DNA of 49,001 nucleotides from a virus. Location: positions 1-49,001 of the IMG/VR virus record IMGVR_UViG_3300049927_000019; one strand, given 5' to 3'. Every line of letters starts with the position of its first letter. Positions within the stretch are counted from its first letter, which is position 1. The translations under genes and the position numbers were made by a program. Shown here in pieces: positions 22,808 to 30,706 of this stretch. The notes below the pieces were generated by a model. The model was not told where the DNA came from. It saw only the letters and a list, made by a program, of their open reading frames with translations, and ran no database searches.

Positions 22808-23131
22808 ATGAGTTGCAATAACGGTTCATGTGACATAAAAAGGCGAAGTAGGTTTAATTATAGTAAAGTGTTTAAAATTTGGTTAGTTGTTATGGGGGCT
22901 ATAGCATTTTTAATGCTAGCGGGTTGTGCCGTTACTGAACAGGATCATATTGATGCAAGGAAGTGTACAGCAGCTTTGAACAAAGCACCATTTAATAAAG
23001 TAACAGGTGAACAATATGAAGCAAATTGGATAATATGGACGAGAGCTGGTTTAAATCCATTTAGTTGCGCGGATTTAGTAGTTAAAACAGGGTATGATGG
23101 TTTTGAATACGCAGAAAGACCGAAACATTAG
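22808..23131 (+). CDS. Putative lipoprotein, paralogue of the exported Cys-pair protein
   Basis: This 107-residue product has a basic N-terminal region, hydrophobic LVVMGAIAFLMLAGC with lipobox LAGC at about residue 40, then AVTEQDHID. The mature part has RKCTAALNKAPFN...WTRAGLNPFSCADL, the same C...W--AGL-P--C pattern as the exported product at 19970. The n-region is long for a signal peptide; a start further downstream is possible. Phage lipoproteins such as T5 Llp block receptors. That role is only a hypothesis here. Confidence 0.65.
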   Translation: MSCNNGSCDIKRRSRFNYSKVFKIWLVVMGAIAFLMLAGCAVTEQDHIDARKCTAALNKAPFNKVTGEQYEANWIIWTRAGLNPFSCADLVVKTGYDGFEYAERPKH

Positions 23132-23140
23132 GAGCTTGTT

Positions 23141-23350
23141 ATGAGAGTGTCAGAAGTTGAGCATGACTTAGAACATGTTCATAAAGAATTAGCACGAATG
23201 AGTCAATTAGGAGTCTTCACACTAGAACAACAAACAGAATGGCATAAGTTAAACGGACATCATTCATTTTTATTAAATAAAATATTAAATTTAGGTAGAT
23301 CACGTAAGTTTGAGGAATACTTTCACAAGAGTTTTCCCGATATAAAGTAG
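23141..23350 (+). CDS. 69-residue helical protein
   Basis: MRVSEVEHDLEHVHKELARM... is a His/Glu/Lys-rich helix pair ending HKSFPDIK. AGGAG stands before the ATG. Function is unknown. Confidence 0.55.
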   Translation: MRVSEVEHDLEHVHKELARMSQLGVFTLEQQTEWHKLNGHHSFLLNKILNLGRSRKFEEYFHKSFPDIK

Positions 23351-23362
23351 GAGAGTGTTACT

Positions 23363-23467
23363 ATGTGTGACCGTTATGAAGAAGTATCAACGGATGCTAT
23401 ACTATATGGACTATTAGTAGTTTCAATAACTATTTCAGCCATAGTTGCATTAATTGTTTGTTTATAA
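23363..23467 (+). CDS. 34-residue single-TM protein
   Basis: MCDRYEEVSTDAILYGLLVV then SITISAIVALIVCL: an acidic N-terminus and one membrane helix running to the C-terminus. TAGGAG lies 9 nt before the ATG. Confidence 0.5.
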   Translation: MCDRYEEVSTDAILYGLLVVSITISAIVALIVCL

Positions 23468-23477
23468 GGAGTTTAAA

Positions 23478-23654
23478 ATGACAGTCTCAGAACTTATACG
23501 TAAGTTATCAAATTTAAATAATATTGGAGAGTATAGAGTTGAAACTCTACCAACCACTTTACGATTATTTAGTACTATAATAACCAAAGTGGTTATATTT
23601 GATGATGAAAAGGTTGTATTGATTCATGGTGAGCCTGATGAAACATCTCACTGA
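23478..23654 (+). CDS. 58-residue MTVSEL-type protein
   Basis: The start MTVSELIRKLSNLNNIGEYR is set by AAGGAG 8 nt upstream. It ends ITKVVIFDDEKVVLIHG plus a short tail, the same layout as the gene at 20258. The two are diverged paralogues of a phage micro-family of unknown role. Confidence 0.6.
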   Translation: MTVSELIRKLSNLNNIGEYRVETLPTTLRLFSTIITKVVIFDDEKVVLIHGEPDETSH

Positions 23655-24192
23655 CCTACAGCAGTGTATGAAATGCCGTGAGAGTAAGCCATTATCAGAT
23701 TATTATGGTGCTAAAGTATGGACTAAACGAAAAAGCTGTAAAAAATGTGTGGCACAGCAGCAGATATCGTATCGAAGAAGAATAGAGACTATACTATCTG
23801 TTTCAGTATTGGATACGAAACATAATAAACGACACCATGGTCAATATACGTATATTACAAAGAAAAAGCAGTATAAGTTAATTGATAATGTGGTATGTAA
23901 ACTATGTATGCGATGTAAAGAATTTAAGCGTCCGTTATATTTTGTGACGGATATGACGCGTAGTGATAATTTAAGTGTTTATTGCATTAGTTGTAAAGAA
24001 GAGAATTGGTTACGTCAAAAATATAGGAATGCAAGTTCGCCTAATCAATTAATAGAAGAAGAGGAAGTTGACGAAGAAATGATAAAACATAATAAAGTCC
24101 TTGACAGAATTGATAAGGTAGGCTATGATAAATGGTATTGGGATAGTTTAGCTGAGGAGATTGAAATTGAAAATGTTTCTAGTAACCTCTAA
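23638..24192 (+). CDS. Double zinc-finger protein
   Basis: The start at 23638 (MKHLTDLQQCMKCRESKPL) is preferred over 23626 because GGTGAG precedes it. There are two similar finger units: CMKCRESKPLSDYY...CKKC at the N-terminus and CMRCKEFKRPLYF...YCISC about 90 residues later. C-x-x-C---KPL--FY plus C-x-x-C units occur in HNH/endonuclease VII-type phage proteins, but I see no HNH catalytic histidines. A DNA-binding regulator or inactive nuclease is likely. The C-terminus is acidic. Confidence 0.6.
   Translation: MKHLTDLQQCMKCRESKPLSDYYGAKVWTKRKSCKKCVAQQQISYRRRIETILSVSVLDTKHNKRHHGQYTYITKKKQYKLIDNVVCKLCMRCKEFKRPLYFVTDMTRSDNLSVYCISCKEENWLRQKYRNASSPNQLIEEEEVDEEMIKHNKVLDRIDKVGYDKWYWDSLAEEIEIENVSSNL
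24101..24129 (+). promoter_or_regulatory. Sigma70-type promoter at a gene 3' end
   Basis: TTGACA (24101-24106), 17 bp and TATGAT (24124-24129), 11/12. It serves the gene starting at about 24173. Confidence 0.65.
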
Positions 24193-24343
24193 AAGAGGTT
24201 CTAAGTTTGAGCAGCAATATTTAACTCAAGAGCAGTTACTTGAGCAGTTTGATAAGCTGTTATTAATTGTAGATAGTATGAAGATTGATTCTATTGATAC
24301 ATCACCAGAACTTTATGAATATGATCAACAGGCAGTTAGTTAG
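24173..24343 (+). CDS. 56-residue hypothetical protein
   Basis: The first ATG in frame is at 24173 (MFLVTSKRGSKFEQQYLTQE). A TTG at 24167 sits at better distance from GAGGAG and may be the true start. It is helical and acidic and overlaps the zinc-finger gene by 20 nt. Function is unknown. Confidence 0.5.
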   Translation: MFLVTSKRGSKFEQQYLTQEQLLEQFDKLLLIVDSMKIDSIDTSPELYEYDQQAVS

Positions 24344-24352
24344 GGGGTTTTT

Positions 24353-24535
24353 ATGTTTATTCTTGAGTATGCAGTATGTGATTCGAAAGATGGGCTTGAG
24401 AATTGGCTAGATCACAAAGCTTATTGTCAAACCTTAGAGAATGTTAATACACTGAAGAAAGGGTTAAGGGACGAATATAAGGGAGCATTACTTATATTTG
24501 AAGATGTTTATCAATCTGAGGAGCTTATACAATGA
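24353..24535 (+). CDS. 60-residue hypothetical protein
   Basis: MFILEYAVCDSKDGLENWLD... is mixed alpha/beta and ends SEELIQ. GGGGG lies 6 nt before the ATG. It overlaps the next start by 4 nt. Function is unknown. Confidence 0.55.
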   Translation: MFILEYAVCDSKDGLENWLDHKAYCQTLENVNTLKKGLRDEYKGALLIFEDVYQSEELIQ

Positions 24536-24864
24536 ACTGGCAAGACGTTCCTGATAGACAAGATGAGTTAGAAAATGATAGACGTGAATGGGAAGAGATT
24601 CATAATATGGACTTACTATCTGATGAGGAGAAATCTGACTGGATGGATCAATCCTACGAAGAGTATCGTGAATGGGCAGAACAGCAAAAGTTCGACGCAG
24701 AGGAGCAGAAACATCAAAAATTATTAGAATGGGAGCAGGAATATATTAAGTTTGTAGATAGTCAGCAGTTAAAATGGGGTGAAACTGTTGATCTATATTC
24801 GATTGAAGGAGTTACAGCTGATATATTTGAGTTCGTTAAAAAAAGATTTTTAGAAACCGTTTGA
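24532..24864 (+). CDS. Acidic helical protein
   Basis: This 110-residue protein is very rich in Asp/Glu/Gln/Trp (ELENDRREWEEIHNM, YREWAEQQKFDAEEQ), with a likely long coiled coil in the first 70 residues. Such acidic early proteins can mimic DNA or bind host factors, but nothing specific is seen. Its stop overlaps the promoter of the next unit. Confidence 0.6.
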   Translation: MNWQDVPDRQDELENDRREWEEIHNMDLLSDEEKSDWMDQSYEEYREWAEQQKFDAEEQKHQKLLEWEQEYIKFVDSQQLKWGETVDLYSIEGVTADIFEFVKKRFLETV

Positions 24865-24889
24865 CAAACTACAAATAATGATCTATAGT
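24861..24889 (+). promoter_or_regulatory. Sigma70-type promoter before the PrkA module
   Basis: TTGACA (24861-24866), 17 bp and TATAGT (24884-24889), 11/12, with the start near 24896 and the first ATG at 24920. No terminator is seen before the SpoVR gene, so it probably drives the whole PrkA-YeaH-SpoVR unit. Confidence 0.72.
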
Positions 24890-24919
24890 GTAGGTAATGA
24901 TCAAGAAAAGGAGAGTGTC

Positions 24920-25120
24920 ATGAAAGTTCATAGTTTTACGTTCGATGTAGCAGCATACGCAACGGAGAGTTACTTAACAGTTGAGAAATACAAGGATAAT
25001 CCTTCCCACAACCAGTTTCAACGAGTACAAGCCCAGCTAGATTTAATAAGATATAAGGAAATGTATAAACAGTTCAAGGGAGAAGATTTAGTATTAAGGT
25101 TAGGAGAGTGTCATGATTAA
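24920..25120 (+). CDS. 66-residue hypothetical protein
   Basis: The start MKVHSFTFDVAAYATESYLT is set by AAGGAGAG 7 nt upstream. It is the first gene after the promoter and has a helical C-terminus (QRVQAQLDLIRYKEMYKQF). It overlaps the next gene by 8 nt. Function is unknown. Confidence 0.6.
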   Translation: MKVHSFTFDVAAYATESYLTVEKYKDNPSHNQFQRVQAQLDLIRYKEMYKQFKGEDLVLRLGECHD

Positions 25121-25292
25121 CTTTGATGACGTAGATTTTGATGAACGTAGTTTGTCATATAGTGAAGATATTGAAGTTACGGCTTCATTAACGGAACGAG
25201 GTGAATACTGCATACGTTCTAATGATCCTGACGTAAGGGCAGCTATTGAAGCACTTGATGCTCGAAAACGAGAAATTAATGTAAGGATGTAA
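25113..25292 (+). CDS. 59-residue acidic protein
   Basis: MINFDDVDFDERSLSYSEDI... ends with a charged helix (VRAAIEALDARKREINVRM). TAGGAGAG stands before the ATG. The style resembles small antitoxin-like or regulator proteins, but no family was recognised. Confidence 0.55.
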   Translation: MINFDDVDFDERSLSYSEDIEVTASLTERGEYCIRSNDPDVRAAIEALDARKREINVRM

Positions 25293-25295
25293 GAA

Positions 25296-25475
25296 ATGAA
25301 GACTATTATCACATGTTCATATACCATACTAAGAGAAAATACAACAAATGAATTAGAAGCGCAGGTTGAAATGTATTTAAAAAACGGATTTGAACTGCAA
25401 GGGTCAGTAGTGGTTGATGGAAAGACATATTTACAAGTAGTTATTTTGAACTCGCATGACTATAGAAGGGGTTAA
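25296..25475 (+). CDS. DUF1737-like small protein
   Basis: The 59-residue product has NELEAQVEMYLKNGFELQGS followed by VVVDGKTYLQVVIL. This matches the VN-LI-EGWEP-GG---YYQAMVK pattern of DUF1737-type small proteins, common in phages. Function is unknown. It lies 2 nt before the PrkA gene. Confidence 0.6.
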   Translation: MKTIITCSYTILRENTTNELEAQVEMYLKNGFELQGSVVVDGKTYLQVVILNSHDYRRG

Positions 25476-25477
25476 TT

Positions 25478-27394
25478 ATGTCAGTATTGCTTAATGTTAC
25501 AGCTAGGTTTAATCAACAGAAGACAGAAGATTTGTCGATGGATGAATATCTTGAGTTAATAAAAACTGATAAAATGGTATATGCGAATGCTGCTGAGAGG
25601 ATGTTATCTGCGATTGGTAGTCCGACTGTTATTGACTCAGCCACTGACCCTAGCTTAAGCAGGATATTTGCCAATCGCAACCTAAAGTACTATGAACCAT
25701 TTAAGGATTTTTATGGTATGGAATCGGTAATTGAACAGATAGTGTCTTATTTCACGCATTCGGCCCAAGGATTGGAAGAGCAGAAGCAGATACTGTATTT
25801 ATTAGGTCCTGTCGGATCTGCTAAATCATCTTTAGCAGAGAAGTTAAAAGAGTTAATGGAGGTTATGCCGATATATGTATTAACCTTGAATGGTGTTATG
25901 TCCCCCGTGTTTGAAAGCCCATTAGGTTTATTTACTAAGAAAGATTCAGATGAGTTAGGTATATCTAGTCGTTATTTACATGAGCATTTATCACCCTGGG
26001 CCGTTAAGAGATTGAAGGAGATTGAAGGTGACATCTCAAAATTTAGAGTTACAAAAGTCTATCCAAACCAAGCCAGACAGATTGCAATTAGTAAGACGGA
26101 GCCTGGGGATGAAAACAACCAAGATATATCAGCACTTGTTGGGAAGATTGATATACGTAAACTTGCGAAATTCTCGCAAAATGATCCCGATGCTTATTCA
26201 TTCTCAGGGGGGTTATGTCTCTCAAATCAAGGTTTACTTGAGTTTGTTGAAATGTTTAAAGCTCCAATTAAGGTGCTGCATCCACTCCTTACTGCCACCC
26301 AAGAGGGTAACTATAATGGTACAGAAGCGTTATCAGGAATACCTTTTGAAGGTATTATCTTAGCGCATAGTAATGAAAGTGAGTGGGAAACATTTAAGAA
26401 TGACAAGAACAACGAAGCATTTATTGATCGTATCAGTATTGTTAAAGTTCCTTATGTTCTTCGTATGAAAGAGGAGGTGAGAATTTATAAAAAACATATC
26501 AATAATTCATCGCTTGTTGGTGCAGTTGTAGCACCCGAAACGTTTGAGATATTAGCTAGATTTGCTGTGTTATCACGGTTAACGGAGGCATCAGGCTTAG
26601 ATCAGCTTAGCAAGCTACAGGTTTACGATGGTGAGAATATTAAAGATCAAGACGCAAAAGCGAAAAGCTATTACGAATACAAAACTGAAGCAGGACAGAA
26701 TGAAGGAATGTCAGGTATATCAACACGTTTTTCGTATAAAGTATTAAGTAGAGTATTTAACTTTATTGATGGCGAACGTAGTGCAAATCCTGTACATCTG
26801 TTATATGTGCTAAGGGAAGAGATTGACAAAGCACAATTCAACGAAGCTGTAACTATAGAGTATAAGTCATATATAGATAAATTAGAGACTAAATATGCCA
26901 AACAGTTAGGCCTTGAGATACAACGATCATACTTTGAGACTTACGATGAGTATGGGCAAAATTTATTTGATCGCTATATTATTTTAGCTGATAACTGGTT
27001 GCAGGATACAGATTATAGAGATCCAGATACTAAGGAATTATTTGACAAGCGAGTATTAGATGAGGAATTAACCAAGGTTGAGAAAAGAGCAGAAGTCGTA
27101 AACTATAAAGATTTTAGGAATGAAGTTGTTAGCTTTGCACTCCGGCATAGGGCTAATAATAAAGGTAACAACCCTAATTGGAAGAATTATGCTAAACTTA
27201 GAAGTGTTATTGAGAAGAATATGTTCGATGCAACGAATGATATGACACCTATCATTTCCTTTAGTTCGAAGGAGTCTAAAGATAATGCCAAGAAGCATAG
27301 TGAGTTTGTTAAACGTATGACTGAGAAAGGCTATACAGAGAAGCAAGTGAGGCAGTTGGTCGAATGGTATATACGCGTGAGGCATAAATTATGA
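25478..27394 (+). CDS. prkA: PrkA/YeaG-family serine protein kinase
   Basis: This 638-residue product is the same length as E. coli YeaG (about 644). It has Walker A GPVGSAKS (110-117; YeaG has GPVGGGKS). Long blocks as I remember them from YeaG are AKTEPGDENNQDISALVGK-like (here SKTEPGDENNQDISALVGK), EFVEMFKAPIKVLHPLLTAT, QEGNYNGTEALSG, GIILAHSNESEW, and C-terminal YTEKQVRQLVEWYIRVR. PrkA proteins have an AAA core plus a kinase-like C-terminal domain; some have been described as proteases. It is complete, with no frameshift. It overlaps the next gene by 4 nt. It is not a usual phage gene. Confidence 0.93.
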   Translation: MSVLLNVTARFNQQKTEDLSMDEYLELIKTDKMVYANAAERMLSAIGSPTVIDSATDPSLSRIFANRNLKYYEPFKDFYGMESVIEQIVSYFTHSAQGLEEQKQILYLLGPVGSAKSSLAEKLKELMEVMPIYVLTLNGVMSPVFESPLGLFTKKDSDELGISSRYLHEHLSPWAVKRLKEIEGDISKFRVTKVYPNQARQIAISKTEPGDENNQDISALVGKIDIRKLAKFSQNDPDAYSFSGGLCLSNQGLLEFVEMFKAPIKVLHPLLTATQEGNYNGTEALSGIPFEGIILAHSNESEWETFKNDKNNEAFIDRISIVKVPYVLRMKEEVRIYKKHINNSSLVGAVVAPETFEILARFAVLSRLTEASGLDQLSKLQVYDGENIKDQDAKAKSYYEYKTEAGQNEGMSGISTRFSYKVLSRVFNFIDGERSANPVHLLYVLREEIDKAQFNEAVTIEYKSYIDKLETKYAKQLGLEIQRSYFETYDEYGQNLFDRYIILADNWLQDTDYRDPDTKELFDKRVLDEELTKVEKRAEVVNYKDFRNEVVSFALRHRANNKGNNPNWKNYAKLRSVIEKNMFDATNDMTPIISFSSKESKDNAKKHSEFVKRMTEKGYTEKQVRQLVEWYIRVRHKL

Positions 27395-27615
27395 GTCAGT
27401 GCATGGGCATGTGTGGGTCTAAGATGTGTGATGAACATTGTTATGGTAAGAAGACAGAACCAACGGTACTTGTTTTTATTGTAGATACGCTGGATCATAA
27501 TGCACGTCAGGATATGATAACAAAGGTATTTCGTAATATGAATGATGCCTATAAGTATATGGATAAATATCATGATGGAGTTGCATACAAGATTCAAACA
27601 AGAGAGTTACTTTAA
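27391..27615 (+). CDS. 74-residue Cys-rich protein inside the PrkA module
   Basis: The N-terminus MSQCMGMCGSKMCDEHCYGK has four cysteines and a His in a C-x3-C-x4-C-x3-C spacing, probably metal-binding. An alpha/beta part follows (VLVFIVDTLDHNARQDMI). It lies between prkA (4-nt overlap) and yeaH (9-nt gap), a place where I know no gene in bacterial operons. It could be a module partner or a simple phage insertion. Confidence 0.6.
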   Translation: MSQCMGMCGSKMCDEHCYGKKTEPTVLVFIVDTLDHNARQDMITKVFRNMNDAYKYMDKYHDGVAYKIQTRELL

Positions 27616-27624
27616 GGATTCAAA

Positions 27625-28947
27625 ATGGCTATTATCATCGATAGAAGGTTGTCTAAGCGCGTAGATAGTGCCAGTAATAGGCAGAAGTTTAAAGAACGAC
27701 ATAAACAGACCATTGATCGTATCATTAAGGATAGACTCTCTAAAGGTAAAATAGGAGATATACTTAAAGATATGGATGGTATGGATATCCCATTATCAGA
27801 TATAGAGCCTAGTATTGATGTTGAGCAGGAAAACTTTGATCGTGTATTTTCAGGCAATCCCCGTTATAGAGTTGGAGATACAGTTGATAAACCACAAAAT
27901 GGTGGCGGCAGTGGCTCAAGAGGATCAAAGGATGGAGAAGGTAATGATAATTTTGTCTATCGAATGACAGCGAAGGAGATTGAGGATACCTTATTTAAAC
28001 ATCTACAATTGCCCTATTTAACGGAGAGACTATTAAAGGAGTTATCTGAAACGCAGATGAAAAATGCTGGGTTTCAGAATCACGGACTACCGAGTAATCT
28101 ATCTGTAACACGTAGTTTTAAGAATGCTTTAGGTAGACAAGCTGCAATGGAAGCTGCTATTGATGAGGAGATTAAAGAGAAAGAAGAAACGATGTTTGCC
28201 TATGATCAGGTTGGACATCCTGATGCTGTGGCTATTAACGCTAATATTGCTAGTGAAATTGTTGAGTTAGAAGATTTTAAGACAGCTATTCCATTCCTAG
28301 ATGATGTAGATTTACGATATAGATATAGAACTAAAAAGTTGATTAAGACATCAAAAGCTGTGATGTTTTGTTTGATGGATACATCTGGTTCAATGGACGC
28401 AGATAGAAAGAAGATTGCTAAGAATTTCTTTGTATTGTTAGCATTATTTTTAAGATATAAATATAAGAAAATAGAAATTGTTTTTGTTTCACATGCAACA
28501 ACAGCAGAAGTAGTAGACGAAAAAGAGTTTTTCCATTCGACAAAGAGTGGTGGGACAATGATCTCAAGTGGTTTAAAAGTTGTAAAGGATTTAATACGTG
28601 ATAAATATCCAGTGTCACAGTATAATATTTACTTAGCACAAGCTAGTGATGGAGACAATTTTTCACATGATGATGTTGAGTGTATTGAGATATTTGAAAG
28701 GTATTTATTACCTAATTTGAATTTATTTGTATTTCTAGGGACTAATTTAGCTGCATCAACATATAACGCTATATTAGGTAAGTCTAAAGCTTCGTATGGT
28801 GAGGATAATGGGTTTGTTGCACATATTTACAATAAACTTAAAGCTGGGGATAGTAGAAAACTACGAATGGCATTTATTGCTAGTGAAGACCAAGTGTTTG
28901 ATGGATTTATTGAGTTATTCACTAATCCGGAGGATAAGGTATTATGA
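27625..28947 (+). CDS. yeaH: YeaH/YhbH-family VWA protein (UPF0229)
   Basis: This 440-residue protein begins IIDRRLSKRVDSASNRQKF (YeaH: FIDRRLNGKNKSTVNRQRF). It has the GGGSGS linker and DGEGNDNFVYRMTAKE, then SVTRSFKNALGRQAAM. The VWA domain has MIDAS motif LMDTSGSMD (Asp about 252) and AQASDGDNFSHDD. Binding of divalent metal and protein partners is the usual VWA role. In bacteria YeaH is coded next to the kinase YeaG and is its presumed partner. Its stop overlaps the SpoVR start by 4 nt. Confidence 0.93.
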   Translation: MAIIIDRRLSKRVDSASNRQKFKERHKQTIDRIIKDRLSKGKIGDILKDMDGMDIPLSDIEPSIDVEQENFDRVFSGNPRYRVGDTVDKPQNGGGSGSRGSKDGEGNDNFVYRMTAKEIEDTLFKHLQLPYLTERLLKELSETQMKNAGFQNHGLPSNLSVTRSFKNALGRQAAMEAAIDEEIKEKEETMFAYDQVGHPDAVAINANIASEIVELEDFKTAIPFLDDVDLRYRYRTKKLIKTSKAVMFCLMDTSGSMDADRKKIAKNFFVLLALFLRYKYKKIEIVFVSHATTAEVVDEKEFFHSTKSGGTMISSGLKVVKDLIRDKYPVSQYNIYLAQASDGDNFSHDDVECIEIFERYLLPNLNLFVFLGTNLAASTYNAILGKSKASYGEDNGFVAHIYNKLKAGDSRKLRMAFIASEDQVFDGFIELFTNPEDKVL

Positions 28948-30542
28948 AACGACGTAAGAAACCTTTATTCACTGGGTCAGATTGGCTTGTTCCTCAAATT
29001 GAACAAGGATGGGAAGTTATAAACAAGATAGCTAAGGAGAAATACGGATGGGAAGGATACCCAGTACAATTTGAAATTGTGAGCAGTCTTCAGATGTTAG
29101 ATAGCTATACAACCATTGGTATGCCAGTGTATTATAGCCACTGGAGTTTTGGTAAACGGCAGATACAAGCACAAAAGGACTATGAAAGTGGACAAAATCG
29201 TGGTATGGCTTATGAAATGATAATTAATACTAATCCATCGATTTGTTATATTATGGAAGATAATGACATGATGATGCAGTTGTTAGTCACTGCCCATGCA
29301 GCCGTTGGTCATAATCATTTCTTTAAGAACAATTATCTATTTAAAGAATGGACTAACCCTGAATCATTTGTTGATTATTTGTTATATGCAAAGCATTATA
29401 TTAGTGACTGTGAAGAAAAATACGGGTTGATTGATGTTTCCAAAACCTTAGATATGGCACATTTATTAGCTGATTATAGTGTATTTAAAACAACACAGGT
29501 ACATAAAACCAAGGAAGGTTTAAGGAAGAAGAAAACTGCACGTACGGAGGATTTATATAGATCCTATAATCCAGTTATTGATGGAGGGTTTAAAGAGTAT
29601 AGACGTTCAGTTATAGCCTCTCATTTGGATTTTGGAGATACCTCAGAAAATTTACTATCATTTTTAGAACGCACTAACAGTTATCAAACTGTATTAAAGG
29701 ATTGGCAGAAGGAAGTATTTAAAATTATACGAACCATACAGCAGTACTTTTATCCACAAGGACAGACTAAGTTAATGAATGAAGGGTTTGCCTCCTTTGC
29801 TCATTATACTTTAATGCATGATTTATATGATCAAGGGTATATTGATGATGGATACATGTTGAATTTTATACATAGTCATTGTGACGTTACTTACCAACGT
29901 GATTCTGGTTCTAAGGAAGGATGGCATTCAATTAATCCGTACGCATTAGGCTTGGCAATGTTTCAGGATATTAAACGTATATGTGAGAATCCTACACAAG
30001 AGGACATTGACTTTCTTCCACAATATGCTAACACAGATTGGGTAAAAAGCATTAATAGTATTGTTGCTAACTATAGGGATGAGAGCTTTATACGTGAGTT
30101 TTTAAGTCCTACCATTATACGGAAGTTTAAATTATTTTCTATCAGCACAAAGGAAGAAATGACGAAGTATGAAATTGGGGCAACACATAATGTCACGAAC
30201 TATGAGTTAATTCGTGACAAATTAGCAACTAGCTATACATGGGAGAATTATCATCCAGATATTTTGATTAAATGTACCTCAGAGACGTCCCGATTAGGTG
30301 AGGTAGCCCGTGAAGTAGCAGAGGAAGCAGGACTAACTTTAAAAAATAAGGGGGAGTCATCTTTAGCAAACTATGATGATTTAGTGATTACTCTATCCGA
30401 TCATCAGAATAATAAATTTGATGAGGAGGGACTAGACATGCTATGGATATATTTAGCTGTTATCTGGAAAGGAAAAGTTAGTATCTTAGTGAAAAGTCGG
30501 GATGGAGATATTCTACAAAAGAAGGATGGTATTGTCGGATGA
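28944..30542 (+). CDS. spoVR: SpoVR/YcgB-family protein
   Basis: This 532-residue protein has the SpoVR signatures: MPVYYSHWSFGK, AYEMIINTNPSICYIMEDN, LLVTAHAAVGHNHFFKNNYL, MNEGFASFAHYTLMHDLYDQ and INPYALGLAMFQDIKRIC, in the same order as E. coli YcgB (about 510 residues). SpoVR is needed for spore cortex in Bacillus; its role in non-sporing bacteria is unclear but tied to PrkA and YeaH. The last 120 residues diverge from YcgB as I remember it. With PrkA and YeaH this makes the full three-gene set. Confidence 0.93.
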   Translation: MKRRKKPLFTGSDWLVPQIEQGWEVINKIAKEKYGWEGYPVQFEIVSSLQMLDSYTTIGMPVYYSHWSFGKRQIQAQKDYESGQNRGMAYEMIINTNPSICYIMEDNDMMMQLLVTAHAAVGHNHFFKNNYLFKEWTNPESFVDYLLYAKHYISDCEEKYGLIDVSKTLDMAHLLADYSVFKTTQVHKTKEGLRKKKTARTEDLYRSYNPVIDGGFKEYRRSVIASHLDFGDTSENLLSFLERTNSYQTVLKDWQKEVFKIIRTIQQYFYPQGQTKLMNEGFASFAHYTLMHDLYDQGYIDDGYMLNFIHSHCDVTYQRDSGSKEGWHSINPYALGLAMFQDIKRICENPTQEDIDFLPQYANTDWVKSINSIVANYRDESFIREFLSPTIIRKFKLFSISTKEEMTKYEIGATHNVTNYELIRDKLATSYTWENYHPDILIKCTSETSRLGEVAREVAEEAGLTLKNKGESSLANYDDLVITLSDHQNNKFDEEGLDMLWIYLAVIWKGKVSILVKSRDGDILQKKDGIVG

Positions 30543-30706
30543 TGACCTTATTATCTGAATTAAGATGTAGAGCTTGTGATGAGGATTTGACTGATCAAGA
30601 GTCAACCCGTAAAGATACTAATGATGACTACTTAGATTTATGTAATGAATGTGCAGGGTATATTGATATTGACTGGCTAGTTGAGGATGAAAAAGATGAG
30701 GATTGA
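30539..30706 (+). CDS. 55-residue zinc-ribbon protein
   Basis: MMTLLSELRCRACDEDLTDQ... has CRAC and CNEC pairs 25 residues apart and an acidic tail. It overlaps the SpoVR stop and the primase-helicase start. Metal binding is likely; function is unknown. Confidence 0.6.
   Translation: MMTLLSELRCRACDEDLTDQESTRKDTNDDYLDLCNECAGYIDIDWLVEDEKDED

Noticed and set aside
23638-24192. HNH or endonuclease VII nuclease
   Set aside because: Cys pairs fit zinc fingers, but the catalytic His/Asn set is not visible.
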